Positions 27,801 through 37,299 of a DNA stretch of 64,000 bases are shown piece after piece. The notes under the pieces were generated by a model. It saw only the letters and a program-made list of their open reading frames with translations. It was not told the origin of the DNA and did no database searches. Source of the DNA: Zygaena filipendulae. Taxonomy: Eukaryota > Arthropoda > Insecta > Lepidoptera > Zygaenidae. Both the position numbers and the translations under genes were made by a program. Position 1 is the stretch's first letter. The number at the start of each line of letters is the position of its first letter. Location: contig OU015662.1 of the NCBI GenBank assembly GCA_907165275.2, positions 10,485,501-10,549,500 on the forward strand, given 5' to 3'.

Positions 27801-30630
27801 TTGAGGACATTTTTGCGTCTCTGACTGTGTTTCTTCGGTATTTATTCGGTAGTATATCATTGTATTATCTGTTATTTTACTGACGTTTCTCCATCACACG
27901 ATAACGGGACTAACGGGAGCTCACCATTGAACGAACTAGGGAAGCCGCCTCAACGATAAAAACCAGCGACGTCTCTGGATCGCGTGGATCTGGTTGAGAG
28001 GGGGAGCGGCAGTTTTGGTCGCATCACGAAATTTTTTTGTTATAAAAAACAATATAATCAGAGATTTTTCTAAGGTCTGATTAAAGTACCTACAATATCT
28101 GACTTGATAATGTCGCGAACGAAAATGAACACGCACGCTGCGCCGTGTCGTTACCGTCACGTCCGCGTTCGGATCCCGTTGGCTGATGAAGAAACGTCGT
28201 ACAGCTTTTCATTCGTATAGATATGTCTGTGTTGTCTTTGTTAGTGGAAATAGATATTTTTTGTGCTTTCAGTTATCTGTGCATTACATAAAAAATATTT
28301 TTATTTACTTATTAGTCTTATTAGTCTCATAAATTAGATTCATTGGTAATATAAAAGGTTCCCGTAGAAATAGTGCCGACATTTGCAATTTGATATTTTC
28401 TTTTTAAATTTATGAATTTCTCTATTTTCTATCAAATCACCATTAAAGGTTAAATTATTAAAAAAGTCGAAAAAAGGCTGAAAATAATATAATTCATGCG
28501 ATTTCGTGATGTTATGACGTGATCTGCTTGTTTACTGACATTTATTCTATGGAAACAAGCAGGTGACGTCATTCCAAATTCAGTCAATCCAGTAGGTACC
28601 TACGTTTTCAATCACGTGGTCAAACATAAAAACGTATTTAATTTAAAAAGCATACACATTTTAAAATGATATGTAACGACAATCCCTAATGTGAAAAATT
28701 CGAACGTATTTCTTTGTTACGCTTTCACACCTGAACTACTCAACTGATCATCATGAAATTTTGCATGCATGTTGACAGAAACAGAAAACCACACAGGTTA
28801 CTTTTTATCTCGGAATCCCCGCGGGAACTTCGAAATTATGCAGATGAAACCGCGGGCAGCAGGTAGTTAGTTGTGATTGCGTTGTACAGGAGCTGCTCGG
28901 GAGTCGGTCGGGGCGCCGTCTCGCGCGCAGCACCCGGCCGCGCCCCTCGCGCTCCGCCTCCCCGCGCGCGCATGACCTCGCAGTGTGCGGGCGGCCCTTA
29001 TCTCTGCCAGGTATGCCACTTGCAGAATATACAGCATATTACAGCATGAATATTACAGCATGTCAATCGCAGAAACTGAATATTACAGTGTGTCGCTCGC
29101 AGACACTGAATATTACAGTGTGTCACTCGCAGACACTGAATATTACAGTGTGTCACTCGCAGAAACTGAATATTACAATATGTCACTCGCAGAAACTGAA
29201 TATTACAGTGTGTCACTCGCAGACACTGAATATTACAGCATGTCACTTGTAGACACTGAATATTACAGTGTGTCACTCACAGACACTAAATATTACAGCA
29301 TGACACTCGCAGACACTGAACATTACAGTATATGACTCGCACAGATACTGAATATTACGGTATGGCACTTACAGACATTGGATATTGTAATATAATATGA
29401 TAATATTAGGGAATTTTTGATGTCACGATAACTCAAGATGCTTCCTCAAGAGAATTCCCGCGGGAACTCCGGAATTAATGTAGGGAACAGCTAATCACCG
29501 TAAACTACTGTCAGTGCAGGGGTACAAAGAGGCCGTAGAGTACTTTTCCCGGAATTCCCGCGGGAACTCCGGAATTACCGCGGATGAAATCGCGGGGGAC
29601 AGCTAGTCTTAATATATATAAATCACATGTCACGTTGTTTGTCCGCGATGGACTAAGAAATTACTGAATCGATCATGATGAAATTTGGTCACTATGTTGT
29701 ATTTGGTCCAACTTAAGAGATAGGATAGTTTTTACCGCGGATGAAATCGCGGGGGACAGCTAGTACTTATAATAAAACTGTAGAGAGGTCAATTCTGTAC
29801 ATTGAATATATATTTAAAAATTAATATTGGAGGATGAATGGTGATCGGTACTGATGCCAAAAATGCAATCAGTAAATGTCTGTCTGTCTGTATGTGCACG
29901 CATGGGTCAAAAACTAAGGTGAAACCAACGCCACCTGCTGTAAAAAATCATATTTTTTAATATTTATTCATTTATTGCAAATCAACTTTATAGAATTTTA
30001 AATCAACGATAACAATTATTACAAATAGTGCTGATAATTTCTCATTTTCACTTTTGAAAATTCACAGTAGGTATTATTATAATAACAAAGTGACACAAAG
30101 TCAGATTGTTCATTGTATTAAATCCATTAATTCAGATAGACATATCTTAAAAAAACGATAGAAATACTAATTTTTTAATGCATTTAAACCTTATATCAAA
30201 ACCTTATATCAGCCATAATCCATACTTACCAAGAGTTAGGGATTTGTCTTGGTCTTGCGAAAAACTAAGACTGACTATCATTAGACTAGCAAGACCAAGA
30301 CCGAATGAACAAGAACAAGACCAATAGCAAGACTGAATAGCTAATGATAATAAATAGGCTAATTTTGCTCATCATTACCGAGAGTATAGCTTCTTCCTCT
30401 AGTAAAAGTCCTTCTGTGGAACCAAAGTATGGTACGTAAATCGAAGCGGTAAGAACAAGAGGTTGATCCCATTTTCAGGGGAGAGCCACCTTAGAATCGC
30501 CCTCAACAAGAAGCAAGGCCAACAGACGGAGCGCTACACCCTGCTGCAGCACCCCCTGCCACTCCGGCGGCCCCACTCCGGCCGGCGCGGCGACGACAGC
30601 GTGCACTTAGTGCCCGAGTGCGACAAGTAA
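24855..30630 (+). CDS. Unrecognised multi-exon gene downstream of haspin
   Basis: Exons: 24855-24882, 24996-25114, 25207-25287, 25650-25758, 27471-27562, then either 27671-27778 (ends in TAA; 178 aa) or 28890-29010 plus 30479-30630 (233 aa). The first five join in phase. The common part begins MDSSNDSLSVLSLPRNGPPA, has a basic LLTPGRTRN segment, then is acidic and Ser-rich. Exon 6 adds a short charged helix-like segment (FIEMSFERVAVENEKLNK); exons 7-8 instead add an Arg/Ser-rich tail (RSTRPRPSRSASPRAH). No catalytic motif, signal peptide or membrane span is visible. I do not recognise the family; SP/TP and RS content suggests a phosphoprotein. Confidence 0.7.
24996..25114 (+). CDS. Unknown gene, exon 2
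   Basis: Acceptor AAAATTTTAG, phase 1 in, donor TTACAG|GTACTT phase 0. Encodes LPRNGPPAVLLTPGRTRN and MEALRLSRQDNPYLQ. Confidence 0.75.
25207..25287 (+). CDS. Unknown gene, exon 3
   Basis: Acceptor ATATTTCATTCCAG, donor TCACAG|GTACCA, phase 0 at both ends; 27 codons, SHMNECESDDTILMSQ. Confidence 0.75.
25650..25758 (+). CDS. Unknown gene, exon 4
   Basis: Acceptor TTTGTAATTTCAAG, donor CCATG|GTAACA, phase 0 to 1. Encodes an acidic segment (ALDFVEDDPLTLKEVHEHMI) then SPPPTSCWPH. Confidence 0.75.
25759..26745 (+). other. Unknown gene, intron 4, AT-rich part
   Basis: AT-rich, no gene. An AATAAA lies at about 25941, and an ACAGACAGACGG run near 26322 may mark an old Helitron-like fragment. Confidence 0.35.
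26746..27436. mobile_element. TIR element ending next to exon 5
   Basis: Left end GCATTTACGCACTGCGGCCG, right end GGACGCAGTGCGTAATACCC (inverted match, extending to CGAATCCG / CGGATTCG). A further CTTACGCACTGCGC lies inside at about 26821. A flanking ACCCTT is seen on both sides. No coding capacity seen; superfamily not assigned. Confidence 0.6.
27471..27562 (+). CDS. Unknown gene, exon 5
   Basis: GC-rich exon encoding SLSHRASSVFEFDADGADSA and GYSVQSQEK. Phase 1 entry is met only by the acceptor CGGGCCCGAAG, which has a poor pyrimidine tract; the donor GAGAAG|GTTACT is also weak. Phase consistency with exons 4, 6 and 7 supports it. Confidence 0.6.
27671..27778 (+). CDS. Unknown gene, exon 6 (alternative terminal exon)
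   Basis: Acceptor TTACGTTGTAG, phase 0. Encodes RRFTDSFIEMSFERVAVENE then KLNKLSKKFDCTSN and a stop at 27776. An internal donor GATT|GTACGT at 27764 leaves phase 1, which does not fit exon 7 (a TGA would form). Confidence 0.55.
   Translation, partial: VRRFTDSFIEMSFERVAVENEKLNKLSKKFDCTSN
27880..28200. mobile_element. TIR element, about 320 bp
   Basis: Ends GACGTTTCTCCATCACACGA and GGCTGATGAAGAAACGTC are inverted copies with few mismatches; AACGGGA near the left end pairs with TCCCGTT near the right. Non-coding. Confidence 0.6.
28510..28577. repeat. Hairpin with CRE-like ends
   Basis: ATGACGTGATCTGCTTGTTT pairs with AAACAAGCAGGTGACGTCAT around a short loop. The right arm contains a perfect TGACGTCA. 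May be a small MITE. Confidence 0.6.
28720..28868 (+). mobile_element. Helitron-like element, degraded ends
   Basis: CTTTCACACCTGAACTACTC, CATCATGAAATTTTGCATGC, core GAATCCCCGCGGGAACTTC, and the end GATGAAACCGCGGGCAGCAG. It lies just upstream of exon 7. Confidence 0.7.
28890..29010 (+). CDS. Unknown gene, exon 7
   Basis: Acceptor GCGTTGTACAG, phase 0; donor CTGCCAG|GTATGC, phase 1. Encodes an Arg/Ser-rich segment (ELLGSRSGRRLARSTRPRPS). Joins directly to exon 5 in phase. Confidence 0.6.
29018..29397 (+). repeat. 30-bp minisatellite, about 11 units
   Basis: Unit roughly GACACTGAATATTACAGTGT plus GTCACTCGCA. It starts within about 10 nt of the exon 7 donor. Because 30 is a multiple of three, several frames stay open and give false repetitive ORFs. 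Confidence 0.92.
29440..29606 (+). mobile_element. Two Helitron-like 3' ends in series
   Basis: GAATTCCCGCGGGAACTCCG occurs at about 29452 and 29552; the second continues through ACCGCGGATGAAATCGCGGG to CTAG at 29603-29606. Confidence 0.7.
29607..29763 (+). mobile_element. Helitron-like element, directly abutting
   Basis: Starts AT-rich (TCTTAATATATATAAATCAC), ends GGATGAAATCGCGGGGGACA then GCTAG at 29763. Same subfamily as 22695-22877, with GTTGTTTGTCCGCGATGGAC. Confidence 0.75.
29764..30478 (+). other. Unknown gene, intron 7, distal part
   Basis: AT-rich. A perfect inverted pair GTCTTGGTCTTGC / GCAAGACCAAGAC lies at about 30248-30302, with further CAAGAC repeats. Nothing else recognised. 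Confidence 0.5.
30479..30630 (+). CDS. Unknown gene, exon 8 (C-terminal exon)
   Basis: Acceptor CCATTTTCAG, phase 1. Encodes ESHLRIALNKKQGQQTERYT, then an Arg/His/Pro-rich segment, ending VPECDK and TAA. The open segment is GC-rich and stops at the point where composition falls back to AT-rich. Confidence 0.65.
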
Positions 30631-32609
30631 ACACGACTGTGTTACTATGTATTAATATTATCATAATCGAGTTACAAATATGTTCATCAGTTGAGAGAAT
30701 CGAAATCGTCGTCAATGTTCGCATTATAATTATGTAATTGATGTGTCGTTAAGGTGATGTTCCTTTATGGAATAGCGAAGCGGAGCTGTGAAATGAGATG
30801 TTTGTGTTTATGTTTGTGAAAGTAATATAACCGATATGTGATTCGGTTTTTGATGTTGGATTCGTGGGATGGGCTCTTTGATTTTTGATATAATTATATT
30901 GTTATTGAGAAAGAAAGGCGAGAGATTTCTATTAGGTAAGTTCGAGTGAGTTTAAAAAGATGGCTTTCTGTATAAGAGAAAAAAAAAGTTGTGACATCGG
31001 AAACGTTTTAAAACAAGTTTAACTCAATCCAACTATGTGATTGAATCTTTTATAGCGCCCAAAGAACTTTTGCTTTAAAAATGTTGCTCACTTATGTAGT
31101 AGAGTGTGTGTATCAGCGAAGCAGGCATGAAACTAATTTGGAACTTATTTTGAAGCTATAAAAACAGTAAAAATTGCATTAAATTTTTATCTGTAAAAGT
31201 ACCTAAGTATTTTTTTTTGATAGATGCGCTAAATAAACTGCCACTTTACAGTGTCGGTATTACAGCTCCAAACACCTTTTGCTTAATAATAATAGAAACA
31301 AAGTATCATAAGTGAAAAAAGTTGCGCACAAATTTTATTTTGAGTGCGGCTTATAGCTACGCATTTGCCAATCGAATTAATGTGAAGCGAGCCTTAATTT
31401 GGTTAACACATTGGTGGAATTTATATTCGAAGATCTTAGGTGTAAAAGCCAGAAAGAGGATTAGTATAATTAATGTAGAATAGATTAAACTCGTACTTGG
31501 GGTAAATAAAGATAATTAATTAATTAATAATTAAATTAAAAACAGAGCTCAGCAGGCGATTCCACTAGAGACTCTATGGGTTCATGCACACGTTCTAAGT
31601 TTTATTGTGCGAGTGGATTTTTCTCTCATTCGCTCTTCCCACGTATCTTTACGCTCTTTAGAGCCGAAATTCGCCTATTGCGGTACGGTTTGTGTTGCAA
31701 ATTACAACTTCGACTATATCGGCTGAGCTAGTGTAATGAAAATAATATAAGGATAGGTCAAAGCGACCTTCCTAGAAAAAGTCTTATTGCGCCATATTGT
31801 AAAATAGTAAGATCGCGAATCGCGAACCGCATTCACTTTGGACTATCTTTGGATTTTTTTTTGGTTAATTACTTTACCCTTTTCATAGAGGCAAGTAAAA
31901 CTAAGTCAATACAGCCAATCTCATGTGCATATTTTCTAAAGACATTGAAACACGTTGTTGGCACACATTCCAATGGTCCTGATTTTTAAAAGAAATTCAC
32001 TACAGCTGATATAGGACGTTCTGTTATAGAGGGGTTGATTAATAAAATGATGACCTTTCGAACACCCCATATATGAACTTATTTCACTATCCCATACACT
32101 GTTTATCAATTGGATCGTTATTATGAAAATTTTACCACATTTACACAAAATTTCTGTTAAATGTCCCTTTGGATGCTTCCACTGACTTTCATAAAATTCA
32201 AAATATGACGCAATAATGATGGTTTCTATTCAGGTGGTCGCTTTCTTAAATTATGCAGCTATGACCAAAAAGTCTATTTACATTATAGACATAATATATA
32301 TGTATATGTTATTAATTTGAAGAATAAATATGAGAAATAAACAAAATTAAATTAAAAAAACCTATTGTTGGCATAGGATTGCATTGCCATTATTTATAGC
32401 AGTTTCTAAGAAAGATCGCACATTGTTTCAGTAATGGATTTGTCTTCTAACTTAACGATTGGTTTTCTTTTTAGGTGAAAAATTAAAATTTTCCATTTGT
32501 AATGAAAAAAGTTTAAAAAAGGTGCATGCAGGTATAACCAATTTTGTATTTACTACCTATCTCACAGGTATAAACATGTGATTACCAAAGTATATTTGCA
32601 CAATAAACA
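30631..32609 (+). other. Probable 3' UTR and intergenic sequence
   Basis: AT-rich with no long open frame. An AATAAA at about 31506 is a candidate 3' end for the unknown gene; another lies at 32323. No repeat boundary recognised. Confidence 0.45.
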
Positions 32610-32935
32610 ATGACTATTTTTTTTTAGTCCGTCTTGTAGATTTATAAAAAATATTGGACACGTGTTTTTTCTTTTTTTACGTAATCAAAAAATAACAGCG
32701 ATACATTGAGTTGAAATTTTGCGTGACGACACTAACTAGTGCAGTTTGTATGGCGGCTTGTAGCGGTAAGTGACGTCACGAGCCCCCCCCCTAAACTTCA
32801 ATGCGCTTTATCTCTGTGTATTTTCATTTATTTGAAAAATAAAAAAATACGTGTCTAATGATTCTTAATTTTCTAAAAGACGGACTAATTAAAATTTTGA
32901 TTTTCAAAAGTTGTCAACATCCTCCCTATTATGTC
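32610..32935. mobile_element. MITE, GTCCGTC family, copy 2
   Basis: TTTAGTCCGTCTTGTAG at the left, AAGACGGACTAATT at the right with the shared outer tail TTTTGATTTTCAAAAG. TGACGTCA at about 32770. The ATTGGACACGT motif near the left end pairs with ACGTGTCTAAT near the right. Confidence 0.8.
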
Positions 32936-33905
32936 GAAAGGGTCATTAATGGTTCAAAAATACTCTCCAGTGTAACAGCGGGGTACGGCTAGTAGTGAAT
33001 TAAAAAATATGTTGTTATTACGTCTATGTCAAATGGACCATCTTGTATTATTGAATGAAGAATTTATCAGTGTTCTGATCTAAGATTTTTTATTGTTGCC
33101 GATTTTTTCTAGGCACCAATTTTTTTTTAATTCTTGGCTATTAATTTTCTTGTTAAATAATTATATTGTTCATGTGGATGTTGTTAAAACAAAATTACTT
33201 TGTTTAGTTTTCTTAGGTTGAACGCGAGTTTAAACAAAAACTGATATACCTATCTATTGGGCAAATTTGGTTACCAAACCCCATTGAAATATGGTAAAAT
33301 TAAAGTTTTTATTGATAGCAAATAAATAAATTGTTGTTTTATAATCGGTAATATTTTAATGTTAATAAATGAATATAAAATATTGTATCTAAATGATAAT
33401 GGGTGCAATGAACGAGCTTTTGTCGAATATTATTGTAGTGATAATTATAATATTATTACGAATTTTTATACTACGTGGAACGAAAAAGTGTAGATTCAAT
33501 ATTCTAGGTTCTGCTTCAAAGAAACATGGTTCTTTTTTAGAATGAAGTTATTATCGCACGATACGGATGGGATGCGTGAAAGAAATTTTCCGTCACGCAG
33601 TCATAGGTGCGCGCTTATTACTTCTTTTCTTTCTCGGAAACTACGAGGTGCAGAAACTTAACGTTCTATCCGGGTGTGTCACGAAACTCAGGCATTTTTT
33701 TAAACAACTTTATTGACGGATTAAAATGAAATAAATTGAAGATTCATTTTTTAACTTTTCACCTCTAATCTCCAAAAATATAGGTTTTTTTTTAACATAG
33801 GCTAAAAAGCTACAACTAGCATAAGCTATTTTATAAGCTACTGTTAGCATTAAATGCTCTGATAATATTATCATTTAACATATTTCTAATTTAATTTCTA
33901 TTCGA
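32936..33905. other. AT-rich intergenic sequence
   Basis: No gene or defined repeat seen. Confidence 0.35.
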
Positions 33906-33907
33906 TA

Positions 33908-34080
33908 CCGATGCGACCGCACAGTTGGATGGTTAACGAACACGACTGCTACACTAAGTGTTGCGGGTTCGTTCCCTGCATCAGGGTAAACATTCATGCG
34001 ATGTCCAAACATTATTAGTTTCGTTCCACGTTGTATAATTTTTGCATATTTACAATTAATTTGTTAGTATCTAAATACCT
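33908..34080 (+). mobile_element. Possible tRNA-derived SINE, third family
   Basis: A box-like TTGGATGGTTAACG (about 33923) and B box-like GGGTTCGTTCCC (about 33965), followed by an AT-rich body. No stem pairing for a functional tRNA. Confidence 0.5.
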
Positions 34081-35042
34081 ATGTTATGCCCTTGACTGTA
34101 TTGTTATGTACGTTGGGTTCTGTTGGTATTATAACGGGTGGTGACGACAATACGACGTAAATGAAAACACCAGCAGTACTAATATATAATATACTATTAA
34201 TGAAACTATAAAATAAACCCAAATATCGGAATCTCGCGCGAAATCGAAATTACTTTATAAAAGTTTTCTTTATCCTGTATTTTTTCCTGGGTAACTCCTA
34301 ATTATCACGGACAGGTAAACGACCTCCGTATTGTAAAAATACGCCACGTTGCCAACTCGCAGCGACTTTCAGCGCACGGCGCCAGATGATACCACGCGCG
34401 CGCGCTGTTGCCGCTCTTAGCACGGGTAAAATAATGGTCTTTTTTTTTTCAATTTTTGTCTTATTTAGTTCAAAAAAAAATATTTTTCTATTTCGACACT
34501 AGGACTTATTTGATAATTTCATTATACTCTAATTATGTTAGTACTGCCGTTGTTTTTATTTATTACCATACTGTCTCGTCTCCACTTTGTATAAAATATT
34601 TATAAAATTATTAATACGATATTGTTCACATATTTTATATTTAGTCGATGGTTAGTTTTATTTCTTTCCTTTTTTGTTTCATAAATATTTATTAATCATT
34701 TGAAAGTTGAAACACTCGAATAAAAATTACAGATTTCAATAATAATTGTTAGTTAAGAAAGTAGAGATGCTAGTTTAAAAAATTGTATTTTCACAGTGGG
34801 ATGTCCCGTAATTGCGTCGTAATTGTCATGTCTCGATTTAGCTTCTTGACTTACTGGGACTCCTAACTTTGTCGACATCCCGTGAAAAAGTGTAGGTACC
34901 CTATATTTAATAAGTCAAATATACCTATTAGCGAAAATATTCCAGCGTATTGTACTAAAATATTTTGTAGTCACTACCCATATATTTTAGTAAAATTATA
35001 TTTACATTTGGGGCCCTATTATACGTATATTAAGCATCTATT
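34081..35042. other. AT-rich intergenic sequence with CG patch
   Basis: A CG-richer stretch at about 34315-34425 includes a (CG)n-like run CACGCGCGCGCGC. No gene seen. Confidence 0.35.
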
Positions 35043-35281
35043 GGACGCCGATAAGCAATAACAAGTTAAACAACAAAATAAATTTATTGACACAGAACGC
35101 TTTATTTAAAGTTACAGAACGTTTCTTAATTATTATAAGGCAAACGCCTTATTACATTGTTTAAATAAAAAAAAAAAATTGATCATGAAAAAATGTTAAC
35201 ACATAATGGCGCTATAATTTTAAAACACGATTTACTCGAAATTTCTCCCGTGTGGGTTAACACATTATTGCTTATCTGTCC
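35043..35281. mobile_element. GGAC-type MITE, copy 3 (TSD TATT)
   Basis: GGACGCCGATAAGCAATAAC at the left, TATTGCTTATCTGTCC at the right; TATT at 35039-35042 and 35282-35285. Confidence 0.88.
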
Positions 35282-35347
35282 TATTATGAATAGATGTTTG
35301 CGTTTTGGGTAAAGCACACCAATTTAGAAGTATGTAGACTTAGATAT

Positions 35348-35591
35348 CTAACCGCCGCACTCAGAGTCGACTTTAATGGTTACTTAGTTAAGTGTAGATT
35401 TTTAAAATAAAATTGCCGCAATCAGACAAGTTTAATAAATTAATGTTAATTGGCATTTAACTAATTAAGTTACATCTCATTAAATGCCAATTAACATTAA
35501 TTTACTGAACGTCTCTGATTGCGGCAATTTTGTTTTAAAAATCTATACTTAACTAAGTAATCATTAAAGTCGACTCTGAGTGCGGGCGTAA
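35348..35591. mobile_element. Long-palindrome MITE, copy 2
   Basis: Same family as 21912-22163, with the centre inverted relative to it. Left TAACCGCCGCACTCAGAGTC, right GACTCTGAGTGCGGGCGTA. Confidence 0.88.
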
Positions 35592-35934
35592 GTACTTCTG
35601 TTACCTCTCTCAAATACTCTGTAAATAATCATGTCTGTAATATTGTGGTTATTTTTAATACTGTTTGCACGTCGACGCGCGACGCCGCAAAATGAGATAG
35701 CCACGATTTTAAAACTTAATTACATTAAAGATAAGTTGGTCGCGTGTCTCTTTCTCTCTATTCTATTTTCTCTATATTCTTTAATTTTCCTCTATGACTT
35801 AATAATTCTATCTTCCGGTTCCGTTTTTGGAGATCGTGTGCCATCAAGGATAAAACTAACTCAAATATCGGTGGGTGCCATCTTTTTGGTTATGTCTTGT
35901 AGTTCCTCGATAGCAAAAAATGGGCATAATGACT

Positions 35935-36195
35935 AAAGTTTAATGTTTAGTCTGTCTTGTAAATTATAAAAAAAAAAATATTGGACGTGTTTTTCCTTTT
36001 TTTACGTAATCAAAAAATAACGGCGATACATAGAGTTGAAATTCCGTGTGACGTAACGCCTAGGCACACTTTATACTTAGTTATGTCGTCACGAGTCCCA
36101 CTCCTAAACTTGAATGCGTTTTATCTAAGTATTTTTGAATAATTTTAAAAAGCAAAAAATAAGTGACTTATTTTATAACTATTGACGGGCTAATA
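35935..36195. mobile_element. MITE, GTCCGTC family, copy 3 (degraded)
   Basis: TTTAGTCTGTCTTGTAAATT, ACGTAATCAAAAAATAACGG, right end CTATTGACGGGCTAA. The CRE-like palindromes are mutated. Confidence 0.7.
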
Positions 36196-36697
36196 TATTT
36201 TTTTTATACCGTGCGCTGCCCATTGCATCGTGCGATCTCGAACTTATCACCTGTGACTTCACGACCTCGCTTTGGTTTACTTATTTGGCGTTTATTTTTT
36301 GTGTAAATATTCGAAATTAAAAAAAATATGGGTTAAATAAAATGACATGATCTTCAATATTTCTGTTACACCCTACTTGAGCACTATAATAAGCTTTTCC
36401 TCTTTTTTTGTTATATGTAGGTATAGACACGCGGCTGTCGGTGTGCAAACGGTTGACTTATAAAAATCCCTGCGACCTCGCTTCAAATCGCAACTAAATA
36501 GGCCAATGTTCTTAACGCATTTTTGCCGTTGTAATTATTAAGAGTTACTGACAAATATATTGTCAGGTAATAGGTAGGTACACAATAAAAATTCTGGTCA
36601 TTCGCTGGTCGAGGGCACAGACTATGTCGATATTGAAGTAATAAAAGAATATTATTTGAAAATATGCAACTTTCTTTCATTTCTTTCCTTAGCGCAC

Positions 36698-36912
36698 GGT
36701 CTCACTGGGCTAGATTGCGACTGACTATGAGCAGCAACTCAACCGGTAATCGACGCATACCATCGCTGTACGGAGCGAATTGGATTGTAGCGAGCTGTCA
36801 GGCGTAGTTTTCGCTTCGCTTCAATTCAACAGTAGACTTTTTTTTATCTTAGGTACTTACACTAATTTTGACTGTCAATCGCAACTAAGCCAGCCTATTG
36901 AGACTGCTTCCT
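36698..36912. mobile_element. TIR element, about 210 bp
   Basis: GGTCTCACTGGGCTAGATTGCG at the left pairs with CGCAACTAAGCCAGCCTATTGAGAC at the right with a few mismatches. Confidence 0.55.
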
Positions 36913-37299
36913 TATTTTTTCAAAAGAATGATAACTGTTTTGCGTTGCTTTTTTGAGTCCTGTTTTTCATTTAGCGATTACAGAAAATAATAGGTATATT
37001 AACTAGAGATAATGTAGGCAGGGCAGGCGGGCCACGGTTGAACAGGAAGTTAGAGAAAATGCTCTTTCTCAAAACTTCTTTTGTTGGCATCTGTTATATT
37101 TTTCACAATTGTCTTAAAACTGTGAATTATGTAAACAGTGACTAAGCAACAAAATGGCGGTTAATACATTTATTATTATTAAAAGTTTTCGTACTAAACT
37201 CATTTGATGTCCATTCCATTTGTTTTGTTCTGTGGGCCTTACCTACTAGTTATAGTTTCAATCGAAACAAATAGTTGATCGGTCCAGTTGATCCACAGA

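Noticed and set aside
29018..29397. CRISPR array (30-bp repeat)
   Set aside because: Units abut with no unique spacers, and the sequence is an insect intron; it is a minisatellite.
35631..35936. 101-residue frame rich in Leu/Phe/Ser
   Set aside because: No start context, domain or splice partners; it is a low-complexity AT/pyrimidine-rich stretch between two MITEs.
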